Below, in pieces: positions 30,460 through 40,005 of a stretch of 64,000 nucleotides of DNA; the first letter of the stretch is position 1, and the number at the start of each line of letters is the position of its first letter. The stretch is from Dasytiphilus stammeri_K (lineage in GTDB: Bacteria; Pseudomonadota; Gammaproteobacteria; Enterobacterales; Enterobacteriaceae). The stretch spans positions 62,001-126,000 of the forward strand of contig CP145879.1 in NCBI GenBank assembly GCA_041944835.1, in the 5' to 3' direction. Under the pieces are notes generated by a model. The model was not told where the DNA came from and ran no database searches. It saw only the letters and a program-made list of their open reading frames with translations. A program made the position numbers and the translations under genes.

Positions 30460-30515
30460 TTAGATTAATCAAGCGATTATAATTAAATTTTTTGGAGTTA
30501 AGTAAAGTAACTTTA

Positions 30516-30950
30516 ATGCAAGAAATAATGCAAATATATACTATACATCCAATACTTTGCATTATTTGGATGATCTTATTAGTATTTTTAGTAATATCGA
30601 CAATAAAAGTCTTATTTTATCATAAGAAATTTATTACTTGTAATGAAGCCATATTTTTAATTAATAAACAAGATGCTATATTTATTGATATCCGTTCTCA
30701 TGATGAATTTTATCACGCACACCTTCCTAATTCTATTAATATTTTAGGAAGTGATATAAAAAATGGTTTTTATGGACAATTACAAAAATATAAAGATATT
30801 CCTATTATTATTGTTGGATCAGGAATAAATAGAACGGAGGAAAGCGATATTGCCTCCAAGCTAAATCAGTCAGGGTTTAAAACTGTTTATATTTTAGAAT
30901 TTGGATTAATTGGTTGGAATAATGAGTATTTACCTTTAATTAAAGGCTAA
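30516..30950 (+). CDS. yibN: YibN-type membrane-anchored rhodanese-like protein, cysteine lost
   Basis: 144 residues from the ATG at 30516 (MQEIMQIYTIHPILCI), matching the E. coli YibN start; a TTG eight codons upstream is less likely. One transmembrane segment at about 12-32 precedes a rhodanese domain (DAIFIDIRSHDEFYHAHLPNS). At the active-site loop E. coli has a cysteine in GSGMQCQEP; here the loop reads GSGINRTEES, with no cysteine, so sulfur-transferase activity is unlikely. Function in E. coli is poorly defined. secB, grxC and gpsA, usual neighbours, are absent. Confidence 0.85.
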   Translation: MQEIMQIYTIHPILCIIWMILLVFLVISTIKVLFYHKKFITCNEAIFLINKQDAIFIDIRSHDEFYHAHLPNSINILGSDIKNGFYGQLQKYKDIPIIIVGSGINRTEESDIASKLNQSGFKTVYILEFGLIGWNNEYLPLIKG

Positions 30951-31006
30951 AATCGAACCTAAACTTTTTTTATCACTACTAAACTTATAAAGTTATTAGA
31001 TTTAGC

Positions 31007-31792
31007 CTAATTGATATTAGAGTTTTGATTATTTTTGTATTTTAAAGCACATTTAATAATATTATAAAAGCTCATCACATTTAAAGAAGCTTTTCCAATG
31101 AGTAATCCATCAATATCTGGTTGCATTAAAAATTTATATGCATTTTCATCATTCACTGAACCTCCATACAGAATAATTAGATTTTCAGCAATAGATACAT
31201 TTATTGTAGCTATATAATCACGAATAAATTTATGTATATATTGTGTATGTGGAGGTGATAAACAATGTCCACTGCCAATAGCCCACATTGGTTCATAAGC
31301 AATTACTGTATTTTTAAATGCATCCACACCCTGTGTATCTAGCACAGTTCTAATTTGTCCTATACATACTTCTTTGTTTTTATAATTATTATTTTCACCA
31401 ATACAAAAGACAGGTATAAGCCCCACTTTTTTTACGATTGCAAATTTTTTAGCTATTAAATCATCCTTTTCTTGATGATAAATGCGACGTTCTGAATGTC
31501 CTATAATTACATATTTGATACCAATATCTTTTAACATATTAGCAGAGATATCTCCGGTAAAAGGACCATTTAGATTGATATCTACATTTTGAGCAGCTAA
31601 AGAAATATAAGTATCAATAAGAGCTTGATTTGCTTGATCTGAATACATAATAGGAAAAGCAATAACTACATCACAATATTTTTTATGAATATCAATCTTC
31701 ATTAACTTAGGACGCAATATTTTTATATAATCCTGAATTATTTTTTTATTACCATTTAGTTTCCAATTGGCTATAATTAATAAATTACGCAT
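31007..31792 (-). CDS. tpiA: Triosephosphate isomerase
   Basis: Interconverts dihydroxyacetone phosphate and glyceraldehyde-3-phosphate. 261 residues (E. coli 255). The active-site residues are present: Asn9/Lys11 (ANWKLNG), His99 (IIGHSERR) and Glu167 (AYEPMWAIGSG), plus the phosphate loop YGGSVNDENA. It is followed upstream by fpr and glpK in the same direction, a compact tpiA-fpr-glpK group whose E. coli order is preserved with many intervening genes lost. It links glycerol uptake via GlpK to glycolysis only if a glycerol-3-phosphate dehydrogenase exists elsewhere. Confidence 0.97.
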   Translation of the reverse strand: MRNLLIIANWKLNGNKKIIQDYIKILRPKLMKIDIHKKYCDVVIAFPIMYSDQANQALIDTYISLAAQNVDINLNGPFTGDISANMLKDIGIKYVIIGHSERRIYHQEKDDLIAKKFAIVKKVGLIPVFCIGENNNYKNKEVCIGQIRTVLDTQGVDAFKNTVIAYEPMWAIGSGHCLSPPHTQYIHKFIRDYIATINVSIAENLIILYGGSVNDENAYKFLMQPDIDGLLIGKASLNVMSFYNIIKCALKYKNNQNSNIN

Positions 31793-31798
31793 TTATTA

Positions 31799-32551
31799 TT
31801 ACCAATAATGCTCAGCAGTGATATGAAAGAGCTGTTTACCATGACGTAAATGCTTATTCATTTTTTTTACTTTTTGTAATATTTCTTGTGTTTCACGTAC
31901 CATATTGGGATTTCCACATAACATCACATGACTATTTTGAGGATCAATTGGAATTTCCAGCGATTCTTCAAGTTTTCCATAAGCTATTAATGTTGGTATA
32001 CGACCTAATAAAGATCCCGCCATATATTCCCGACTAACTATAGTTTTAATTTTTAATTTTTTATTATAACGTTGTTTAAGTTGTTGCATTAGTGGTAAAT
32101 AACATAAATCTCTAGCATAACGTACAGCATGAACTAATATTATAGTTTCAAATCTATCTAGATCTTTACCCTCTTGCAGGATTGATAAATATGGTCCAAT
32201 TCCTGTGCCTGTTGCTAACATCCATAGATTATTACAACTAGGAATTTCTTTTAATACAAAAAAACCCGATGCTTCTTTATAAATTAATAATTCATTACCA
32301 ATTTTCAGTTCATGTAAATAAGGACTTAATTTACCATCTTTAACTGTCACTATATAAAATTCTAAATCATTGTCACTTGGAGCGTTGAGATATGAATAAG
32401 CACGTTGTATGCGTTTACCATTAATTTCAAGAGCAATCTTTGTAAATTGTCCGGCAATAAAAGGAGATATAGCAGCATGAACTTTAAGCGTAAACAAATT
32501 ATCTGTCCAGTGTATTATTTGTATAACTTTTGCCACCACCCAATTACTCAT
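31799..32551 (-). CDS. fpr: Ferredoxin/flavodoxin-NADP+ reductase Fpr
   Basis: FAD enzyme that reduces flavodoxin with NADPH. 250 residues (E. coli 248). FAD-binding RAYSYLNAP, NADP-binding GTGIGPYLSIL and MLCGNPNMV, and the C-terminal TAEHYW are all visible. It starts 7 bp upstream of tpiA in the same direction. Together with FldA at 8.7 kb it would form the NADPH-to-radical-SAM electron path serving LipA and MiaB. Confidence 0.97.
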   Translation of the reverse strand: MSNWVVAKVIQIIHWTDNLFTLKVHAAISPFIAGQFTKIALEINGKRIQRAYSYLNAPSDNDLEFYIVTVKDGKLSPYLHELKIGNELLIYKEASGFFVLKEIPSCNNLWMLATGTGIGPYLSILQEGKDLDRFETIILVHAVRYARDLCYLPLMQQLKQRYNKKLKIKTIVSREYMAGSLLGRIPTLIAYGKLEESLEIPIDPQNSHVMLCGNPNMVRETQEILQKVKKMNKHLRHGKQLFHITAEHYW

Positions 32552-32591
32552 ACCATTACCTCTTTATAATTTTTTATAAAAAAAAATCATT

Positions 32592-34100
32592 CTAAATATC
32601 TTTTTTCCATCCTTGTGTTAAAGAAACTGCTTTATGCCATTTTTTATATTTTTCATTTCTCTCCCACAAAGAGATACTAGGTATAAAATATCGTTCAATC
32701 ATTAATTTAGCATGTATCTCTTCCAAATCCAACCAAAATCCTACAGCTAATCCAGCTAAAAAAGCAGCTCCTAAAGCTGTAACTTCACACAAGTTTGGAC
32801 GTTCTAAACGTATTCCAATAATATCAGATTGAAATTGCATTAAAAAATTATTAGTTATCGCTCCGCCATCTACTCTAAGCATATTTATACAATAATTAGT
32901 ATCTGCTTGCATCGCTTCTAAAACATCACGAGTCTGATAAGCAATGGATTCTAATGTTGCTCTAATGATATGGCTTGCGTTAGCACCACGAGTTAATCCA
33001 AAAATAGCACCTCTAGCATATGGGTCCCAATAAGGAGCACCTAAACCAGTAAAAGCGGGAACAAAATATATACCATTAGTATCTTTAACTTGAGTAGCCA
33101 AATACTCCGAATCAGCTACATTACTTATCAATTTAATTTCATCACGTAACCATTGGATAGAAGCTCCCGCAATAAATACAGGACCTTCAAGAGCATAATT
33201 AACCTCACCATGTGGACCACATGCAATAGTCGTCAATAAACCATGATTAGAATTAATCACTGTTGAGTCGGTATTCATCAACATAAAACATCCTGTACCA
33301 TAAGTATTTTTAGCCATTCCGAATTTCACACATAACTGACCGTAAAGTGCTGCTTGTTGATCTCCAGCTATGCCTGCTATAGCAATTTTTTTATCATGTA
33401 TTCCACATATGTTAGTAACACCATAAATTTCTGAAGAAGGACGCACCTTTGGCAAAATTATACTTGGAATTTCAAATATATCTAATAAATTTTGATCCCA
33501 TTCAAGGGTATGTATGTTAAATAACATAGTACGAGAAGCATTAGTATAATCTGTAACATGCACATGTCCTTGAGTCATTTTCCAAATTAACCAAGTATCA
33601 ATAGTGCCAAATAATATTTCTCCACGTTTGGCTTTTTCACGTACTCCTGAAACATGATCAAAAATCCATTTTACTTTAGTCGCAGAAAAATAAGGATTTA
33701 TCACTAATCCAGTATTTTGATGAATATAATTTTCCCATCCGTCTTTCTTGAGTTGCTCACATAAATCCGCTGTACGAGAACACTGCCATACAATTGCATT
33801 ATACACTGGTTTACCAGTTAGTTTATCCCAAACAACTGTTGTTTCTCGTTGATTAGTAATACCAATCCCGAGTATTTGATGGGATTTAATATTAGCATAT
33901 GCTAGTGCATCTCTTAGAGAATAACATTGAGATGCCCATATATCTAATGGATCATGTTCAACCCATCCTGCTTTAGGATAAATTTGTTTAAATTCACGCT
34001 GTGATATTGCTACAATATTTACATCATGATCTAATATGACGGCACGAGAACTCGTTGTACCTTGATCAAGAGCAATAATGTATTTTTTATCTAAAGTCAT
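32592..34100 (-). CDS. glpK: Glycerol kinase
   Basis: Phosphorylates glycerol to glycerol-3-phosphate. 502 residues, equal to E. coli, with close similarity throughout: ALDQGTTSSRAV near the N terminus, GITNQRET, GIAGDQQAALYGQ and VDGGAITNNFL. The glycerol facilitator gene glpF and glpX, its E. coli neighbours, are missing here. In a reduced symbiont GlpK likely supplies glycerol-3-phosphate for phospholipids from host glycerol; this is inference. Confidence 0.97.
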   Translation of the reverse strand: MTLDKKYIIALDQGTTSSRAVILDHDVNIVAISQREFKQIYPKAGWVEHDPLDIWASQCYSLRDALAYANIKSHQILGIGITNQRETTVVWDKLTGKPVYNAIVWQCSRTADLCEQLKKDGWENYIHQNTGLVINPYFSATKVKWIFDHVSGVREKAKRGEILFGTIDTWLIWKMTQGHVHVTDYTNASRTMLFNIHTLEWDQNLLDIFEIPSIILPKVRPSSEIYGVTNICGIHDKKIAIAGIAGDQQAALYGQLCVKFGMAKNTYGTGCFMLMNTDSTVINSNHGLLTTIACGPHGEVNYALEGPVFIAGASIQWLRDEIKLISNVADSEYLATQVKDTNGIYFVPAFTGLGAPYWDPYARGAIFGLTRGANASHIIRATLESIAYQTRDVLEAMQADTNYCINMLRVDGGAITNNFLMQFQSDIIGIRLERPNLCEVTALGAAFLAGLAVGFWLDLEEIHAKLMIERYFIPSISLWERNEKYKKWHKAVSLTQGWKKDI

Positions 34101-34306
34101 ATAGAAATTCCTACCATCAAAAAATTACTAATCATAAATGATTCAATAACATAATTACGTATCCTTTCAAGGAAAGGACATTATGAATAAATATTATTTA
34201 TGTAAAGAGTAAAATTCTAATCACTAGAGATAAATTTATCGTATGAAAAAATTTAATTAAATTATTTAATCAAAAAGTAAGCCTAAAGATTTTTATAGTA
34301 AAAAAA

Positions 34307-35635
34307 CTATAATATAAAACGACTTAAATCTTCATCTTTTACTAATTGATCTAAATGATCAGATACATATTTTGCATCAATAATTATGGTTTTACCCCGA
34401 AGATCACTAGCTTCGTAAGAAATTTCTTCCATTAATTTTTCTAATACCGTATATAATCTTCTAGCTCCAATATTTTCTGTAGTTTCATTAACTTGCCAAG
34501 CGGATTCAGCAATCCTACGAATACCATCTTCAGTAAAATTAATCTTTACACCTTCTGTAGCCATCAATTCTTTGTACTGTATAGTCATAGATGCATTTGG
34601 TTCAGTAAGAATACGTTCAAAATCATTGGTTGTCAAAGCTTGCAATTCAACACGAATTGGTAAACGTCCTTGAAGTTCGGGAATCAAATCCGAAGGACTG
34701 GAGATTTGAAAAGCACCAGAAGCTATAAATAAAATATGATCGGTTTTTACCATACCATATTTAGTAGATACATTACATCCTTCAACCAAAGGTAAAAGGT
34801 CTCGTTGTACTCCTTCTCTAGACACATCCGGTCCATTTGATTCACCACGTGTACAAATTTTATCAATTTCATCGATAAAGACAATTCCATGTTGTTCTAC
34901 TGCTTCGATAGCTTCTTTTTTTAATTCCTCAGGATTAAGTAATCTAGATGCTTCTTCTTCTATTAAAAATTTCATTGCATCTCTAATTTTGAGTTTATGT
35001 TTTTTTTGTTTTTGACCACTTAAATTTTGAAACATAGACTGTAATTGATGGGTCATTTCTTCCATACCTGGGGGAGCCATAATTTCTATACCCATGGTAC
35101 CCATATTTAAATTAATCTCTATCTCCTTATCGTTTAATGATCCATCTCGCAACTTTTTCTTAAAGAGTTTTCTAGTTACTGAAGGTTCTTGAGAACCTTC
35201 TTTATTGCTCAAGTTAGCCGATGGTGGAACTAATAGATCCAATATACGTTCTTCTGCCATTCTTTCGGCACGATGTCGATTTTGTTGCATACTCAGAATA
35301 CGTACCATTTTTATTGCAGAATCCGTTAAATCACGAATAATAGAATCCACTTCTTTACCTACATATCCTACTTCAGTAAATTTTGTAGCTTCCACTTTAA
35401 TAAATGGTGCATTAGCTAATCTCGCTAAACGACGAGCAATTTCGGTTTTTCCTATGCCTGTGGGACCAATCATTAAAATATTTTTAGGAGTAATCTCATG
35501 GCGTAATTCTTCATTTAATTGCATACGTCGCCAACGATTACGTAAAGCTATTGCAACCGCACGTTTAGCTCTATTTTGACCAATAATAAATTTATCTAAT
35601 TCATTGACTATTTCTCGAGGCGTCATCTCAGCCAT
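34307..35635 (-). CDS. hslU: HslU, ATPase of the HslVU protease
   Basis: AAA+ unfoldase that feeds proteins to HslV. 442 residues (E. coli 443). Walker A GPTGIGKTE (57-65), Walker B GIVFIDEIDKI, sensor/arginine-finger region and the C-terminal DLSRFIL tail that activates HslV are present. The I domain between about 110 and 240 is intact. It begins 11 bp after hslV with an AAGGA ribosome site and is co-transcribed from the heat-shock-type promoter upstream of hslV. The 206 bp after it (34101-34306) holds only a short inverted repeat. Confidence 0.98.
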   Translation of the reverse strand: MAEMTPREIVNELDKFIIGQNRAKRAVAIALRNRWRRMQLNEELRHEITPKNILMIGPTGIGKTEIARRLARLANAPFIKVEATKFTEVGYVGKEVDSIIRDLTDSAIKMVRILSMQQNRHRAERMAEERILDLLVPPSANLSNKEGSQEPSVTRKLFKKKLRDGSLNDKEIEINLNMGTMGIEIMAPPGMEEMTHQLQSMFQNLSGQKQKKHKLKIRDAMKFLIEEEASRLLNPEELKKEAIEAVEQHGIVFIDEIDKICTRGESNGPDVSREGVQRDLLPLVEGCNVSTKYGMVKTDHILFIASGAFQISSPSDLIPELQGRLPIRVELQALTTNDFERILTEPNASMTIQYKELMATEGVKINFTEDGIRRIAESAWQVNETTENIGARRLYTVLEKLMEEISYEASDLRGKTIIIDAKYVSDHLDQLVKDEDLSRFIL

Positions 35636-35646
35636 AATAAAGATCC

Positions 35647-36183
35647 TTACGCTTTAGCTTTAGAGGTTAATTCTTCAATAGTAAAGTTATGGTTAGTATA
35701 AATACAAATATCACCGGCGATAGTTAAAGCTTTTTCTGTAATTTCACGAGCATTAAGATTGGTTGTTTCTAACATAGCTTTAGCAGCTGCTTGAGCATAA
35801 ATTCCACCCGAACCAATAGCTATCAGATCATTTTCTGGTTGAATAACGTCACCATTACCGGTAATGATCAATGAAGCATTTTCATCTGCAACTGCCAATA
35901 GTGCTTCCAATCTGCGTAATATACGATCCGTACGCCAATCTTTTGCAAGTTCTACCGCAGCTTTGACTAGATGTCCCTGACATATACCTAATTTCCGCTC
36001 AAAACGTTCAAATAACGTAAAAGCATCGGCAGTTCCTCCAGCAAAACCAGCTATGATATGATCATTATAAAGACGACGTACTTTTTGGATATTTCTTTTC
36101 ATTATCGTGTGTCCCAGGGTTGCTTGACCATCACCACCCATTACTACCTTATCATTACGGCGTACACTTAGTATTGTTGTCAT
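35647..36183 (-). CDS. hslV: HslV, peptidase of the HslVU protease
   Basis: Proteasome-like threonine peptidase. 178 residues (E. coli 176). After the start methionine the catalytic Thr2 is exposed (MTTILSVRR); GDGQATLG, the GFAGGTADA loop and the TNHNFTIEEL tail are conserved. First gene of hslVU. A sigma32-like promoter lies about 60-90 bases upstream, so heat-shock control is probably retained. Confidence 0.98.
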   Translation of the reverse strand: MTTILSVRRNDKVVMGGDGQATLGHTIMKRNIQKVRRLYNDHIIAGFAGGTADAFTLFERFERKLGICQGHLVKAAVELAKDWRTDRILRRLEALLAVADENASLIITGNGDVIQPENDLIAIGSGGIYAQAAAKAMLETTNLNAREITEKALTIAGDICIYTNHNFTIEELTSKAKA

Positions 36184-36244
36184 TTATTATAATATAACCT
36201 CCATAAAACATAGGATGATAGATAATCATAAGACACTATACATA

Positions 36245-36273
36245 TAATGGGGGTAAGATTGCTTATATTCAAC
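36245..36273 (-). promoter_or_regulatory. Sigma32-type heat-shock promoter of hslVU
   Basis: On the minus strand GTTGAATA is followed by CCCCATTAT with 13 bp between TTGAATA and CCCCAT. This fits the sigma32 pattern (CTTGAAA, 11-16 bp, CCCCATNT) very well and stands out in an AT-rich genome because of its run of five C. The predicted start is about 50 bases before the hslV start codon. The surrounding stretch 36184-36489 (306 bp to the deoB start) holds no other recognisable gene. Confidence 0.75.
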
Positions 36274-36489
36274 CCATTTATAATGAGAAAGAAACTTATC
36301 TTTCATGTTTTTTATACTCAAAAAATATATTTATATATTTGTTAGATAATTTTTATTAAATTTTGTAAAAATAGATTATTAATCTACCATAAAAAAAGTA
36401 CTAATAATAAATTATTAATATTGTTTAATACAAAAATAGGTAGAATACCTACTACTATAATTTTTTCAATTATCAATAAGAATAAAAGT

Positions 36490-37716
36490 ATGAAAAGAGT
36501 ATTTATAATAGTATTAGACTCTTTTGGAATTGGGTATACCCAAGATGCTGAGTTATTTGGAGATGTTGGATCTGATACGCTTGGACATATTGCTGAAGCA
36601 TGTATTAAAGGTAAAGCTGATACTAAAGAACGTCAAGGTTCACTATACTTACCACATCTTACAGCATTAGGACTGGGAAAAGCTGCCGAACAATCTACCG
36701 GACATTTTCCTGCAGGTCTAAATAAAAATGCAAAAATTATTGGATCTTATAGTTACGCAAAAGAAATATCTTTTGGTAAAGATAGTGCTACAGGACATTG
36801 GGAAATAGCTGGAGTACCGGTACTATTTAAATGGGATTATTTTACTAAAAAAATTAAAAGTTTTCCTAATAACTTGCTCAATAAAATTATTGAACGTGCA
36901 GAATTATCCGGATATTTAGGTAATTGTCATGCTTCGGGAACCACAATTATCGATGAACTAGGAGAAGAACATATAAAAACCGCAAAACCGATTTTTTATA
37001 CTTCCACTGATTCGGTTGTTCAAATTGCTTGTAATGAAGATTTATTTGGACTTAATAGTTTATATCGATTATGTACTATTACCCGCGAAATTCTTAATGA
37101 ACAAGGTTATAAAATTTGTAGGGTAATAGCTCGTCCTTTTACTGGAAGTAAAAAAGGCTACTTTAAACGTACTCCAAATCGTTTAGATTTAACAATAAAG
37201 CCACCAGCACCAACAGTTTTAAATAAACTAGTTGATGAAAAAGGAGGAAGTGTGATTTCTATTGGAAAAGTTGCTGATCTCTATGCACATTCTGGTATTA
37301 CTAAGAAAGTTAAAGCTAGTGGTTTAGAAAAAGTATTTAAAGTTACCATGCAAGAAATTAGTCAAGCTGTTGATAACACTATAGTATTTGCTAATTTTGC
37401 AGATTTTGATTCATTATGGGGACATAGACGCGATGTAGCAGGTTATGCGGCAGGATTAGAATTATTTGATAGGCATTTACCAGAACTACTATCTCTAATC
37501 CAAAAAAATGACCTTTTAATTATTACTGCTGATCATGGCTGTGACCCCACGTGGTATGGTAATGATCATACCAGAGAACATATTCCTGTACTTCTCTATA
37601 ATCCAATAATATCTTCGGAGTTTTTAGGAGCACGTGAAACTTTTGCAGATATTAGTCAAACCATAGCTAAATATTTTAGCTTAACTAATATGGATTATGG
37701 TAAAAGTATGATGTAA
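36490..37716 (+). CDS. deoB: Phosphopentomutase DeoB
   Basis: Interconverts (deoxy)ribose-1- and -5-phosphate. 408 residues from the ATG at 36490, whose MKRVFIIVLDSFGIG start matches E. coli (407 residues); an in-frame TTG 23 codons upstream gives only low-complexity residues. Metal-site motifs LDSFGIG, ADHGCDPTW and GNDHTREHIPV are present. deoC and deoA, which precede it in E. coli, are missing. It is followed by deoD after 38 bp; the pair supports nucleoside salvage. Confidence 0.97.
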   Translation: MKRVFIIVLDSFGIGYTQDAELFGDVGSDTLGHIAEACIKGKADTKERQGSLYLPHLTALGLGKAAEQSTGHFPAGLNKNAKIIGSYSYAKEISFGKDSATGHWEIAGVPVLFKWDYFTKKIKSFPNNLLNKIIERAELSGYLGNCHASGTTIIDELGEEHIKTAKPIFYTSTDSVVQIACNEDLFGLNSLYRLCTITREILNEQGYKICRVIARPFTGSKKGYFKRTPNRLDLTIKPPAPTVLNKLVDEKGGSVISIGKVADLYAHSGITKKVKASGLEKVFKVTMQEISQAVDNTIVFANFADFDSLWGHRRDVAGYAAGLELFDRHLPELLSLIQKNDLLIITADHGCDPTWYGNDHTREHIPVLLYNPIISSEFLGARETFADISQTIAKYFSLTNMDYGKSMM

Positions 37717-37754
37717 ATAATAATTACATAGATTTTTCATCCTAGGAGAGATTA

Positions 37755-38495
37755 ATGATTACACCCCATATTAATGCTAAAAATGGAGATTTTGCTGAAA
37801 CCATAATCATGTCTGGTGATCCATTAAGGGCAAAATATATTGCCGAAAACTTTCTAGATGATCATTGGAAAGTAAATACCATAAGAGGTATGTTGGGTTA
37901 TACAGGAATTTATAAAAATAAGTATATATCCGTAATGGGACATGGAATAGGGATTCCATCATGTTCTCTTTATGCTAAAGAACTCATTACAGAATATGGA
38001 GTTGAAAATATTATTCGTGTCGGTTCTTGTGGGACTGTATTACAAGAAATTAAAATTCGTGATATTATTATAGGTATGGGAGCTTGTACTGATTCAAAGG
38101 TTAATAGAATTAGGTTTAATGGACATGATTTTTCTGCCATAGCGGATTTCCATTTAATATGTAATGCTGTTGAGGCGGCTAATCAATTAGGATTAACCGT
38201 ACAGGTTGGTAACCTTTTTACTACTGACTTCTTTTATCCTATAGATAATAATATATTTCATCTTATGGAAAAGTATAGAATACTGGGTATAGAAATGGAA
38301 ACCGCAGGTCTTTATTCTATTGCAGCCGAATATAATGTTAAAGCATTAACTATTTGTACAGTATCAGATCATTTTCATAAACTAGACCAAGACAAAATTT
38401 TAACGGCAGAAGAAAGACAATCTTCATTTAATCAAATGATACAAATCGCTTTGAATTCTATCTTATTATTTGATCCAAAAAAAAATCCATTTTAA
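37755..38495 (+). CDS. deoD: Purine nucleoside phosphorylase DeoD
   Basis: Phosphorolysis of purine nucleosides, feeding ribose-1-phosphate to DeoB. 246 residues (E. coli 239). SGDPLRAKYIAE (about 19-30), RVGSCGT, EMETAGLYSIA and SDHFHK with the catalytic aspartate are intact. A strong ribosome site (TAGGAGAG) precedes the ATG. A few extra residues, rich in lysine and proline, extend the C terminus. Confidence 0.97.
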   Translation: MITPHINAKNGDFAETIIMSGDPLRAKYIAENFLDDHWKVNTIRGMLGYTGIYKNKYISVMGHGIGIPSCSLYAKELITEYGVENIIRVGSCGTVLQEIKIRDIIIGMGACTDSKVNRIRFNGHDFSAIADFHLICNAVEAANQLGLTVQVGNLFTTDFFYPIDNNIFHLMEKYRILGIEMETAGLYSIAAEYNVKALTICTVSDHFHKLDQDKILTAEERQSSFNQMIQIALNSILLFDPKKNPF

Positions 38496-38520
38496 CGTAT
38501 TTTAAAATATTTTAAAAATA

Positions 38521-39900
38521 GTGAAAGATAAAAATCTATTTATTTGTAAGAAATGTCAGACAACATATCCCCGTTGGAAAGGACAATGTAATTCCTGTCA
38601 ACAGTGGAATAGTATCATTGATATACCTTTTACTAAAGGGTCTCACAATAAAAATAAATTATTGGATGATTATCTTTTAAAAATACAACTTCTTTCCGTC
38701 ATAACTTTAGAAGAAGTTACTCGCTTTTCAACTGGATTTAAAGAATTTGATCGAGTACTTGGCGGAGGAATAGTATCAGGAAGTACAATATTAATTGGAG
38801 GTAATCCAGGAACCGGGAAAAGTACTTTATTGTTACAAACGCTTTGTAACTTATCCAACCAAATGAAAGCTATTTATGTAACTGGAGAAGAATCACTTAA
38901 CCAAGTTGCTTTGCGAGCTCATCGATTAAATTTGTTAAAATTTAATGTATATATGTTAGCTGCCACTAGCATAGAACAAATTTGTTTAATTGCAGAACAA
39001 GAAAAACCTTCAGTAATGGTTATTGATTCTATTCAAGTCATGCAAATTTCCACGGTGAAATCTTCTCCCGGTAGTGTAGCTCAGGTACGTGAAGTTGCAG
39101 CCTATCTTACCCAATTTGCTAAAAAAAACCTTATAACTATTATTATTGTTGGTCATGTTACTAAAGATGGAATATTAGCTGGACCCAAAGTATTGGAACA
39201 TTGTATAGATTGCTCACTGTTACTAGATGGAACTACAACAGAATCTAACTTTAGAATTTTACGAAGCCACAAAAATAGATTTGGAGCAATAAATGAATTA
39301 GGTATTTTTTGTATGACAGAAGAGGGTTTACATGAAGTAAATAATCCTTCAGCTCTTTTTATTAACCGTCGTGATAAAATTACTACGGGCAGTGCTATTA
39401 TGGCAATATGGGAAGGTACGAGACCTTTACTGGTCGAAATTCAGGTGTTAGTAAATCAAGCACTGATTATGGGTCATCCAAAAAGAGTAGTTGTAGGATT
39501 AGAGTACAATAGATTAACTATATTACTCGCGGTACTACATCGGCATGGTGGTTTACAAATTAATAATCTAGATATTTTTGTTAATGTAGTTGGAGGAGTA
39601 AAAGTTACCGAAACTAGTGTAGATCTAGCTTTATTACTTGCTATAGTTTCTAGTTTACGGAATATACCTATTCCTATAGATATAGTAATTTTTGGAGAAG
39701 TAGGTCTGTCTGGTGAAATTAGACCAGTTCCTAGTGCTCATGGACGAGTAATCGAAGCGGCAAAACATGGTTTTTGTAGAGCTATAGTACCAACCGAGAA
39801 TTTACCTAAAAATCCGATAGATAATATTACTGTGTTTGGAGTAAAAACAATTATCGAGGCGTTACTGTTATTAGCGAAATTTTGGGGCATCTCTAATTAA
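38521..39900 (+). CDS. radA: DNA repair ATPase RadA
   Basis: RecA/Lon-like ATPase that promotes branch migration during recombination. 459 residues (E. coli 460). GTG start at 38521. The N-terminal zinc finger has C9, C12, C23, C26; Walker A GGNPGTGKST is at 93-102; the RadA-specific KNRFG motif follows; and the Lon-like domain runs to the end. It comes after deoD as in E. coli but without serB and lplA. A small stem-loop overlaps its stop codon (39886-39906). Confidence 0.97.
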   Translation: MKDKNLFICKKCQTTYPRWKGQCNSCQQWNSIIDIPFTKGSHNKNKLLDDYLLKIQLLSVITLEEVTRFSTGFKEFDRVLGGGIVSGSTILIGGNPGTGKSTLLLQTLCNLSNQMKAIYVTGEESLNQVALRAHRLNLLKFNVYMLAATSIEQICLIAEQEKPSVMVIDSIQVMQISTVKSSPGSVAQVREVAAYLTQFAKKNLITIIIVGHVTKDGILAGPKVLEHCIDCSLLLDGTTTESNFRILRSHKNRFGAINELGIFCMTEEGLHEVNNPSALFINRRDKITTGSAIMAIWEGTRPLLVEIQVLVNQALIMGHPKRVVVGLEYNRLTILLAVLHRHGGLQINNLDIFVNVVGGVKVTETSVDLALLLAIVSSLRNIPIPIDIVIFGEVGLSGEIRPVPSAHGRVIEAAKHGFCRAIVPTENLPKNPIDNITVFGVKTIIEALLLLAKFWGISN

Positions 39901-40005
39901 GATGCCAAAAAAATTTTCTCTTATGGAAAGAATTAACATTTAAATAAAAACTAATCGAATTACTTGCTGTACTTTCTGTTGAGTTAAAACTATGGAGGGT
40001 TAATT

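Noticed and set aside
34162..34178. Inverted repeat TCCTTTC-AAG-GAAAGGA between glpK and hslU
   Set aside because: Seven-pair stem but a three-base loop and no following T run on either strand; neither a convincing terminator nor a known operator.
35205..35579. 124-codon frame antisense to hslU
   Set aside because: Shadow frame of a highly conserved gene.
39886..39906. Stem-loop GGCATC/GATGCC overlapping the radA stop
   Set aside because: No T run directly after the stem in the radA direction; function unclear, so not called a terminator.
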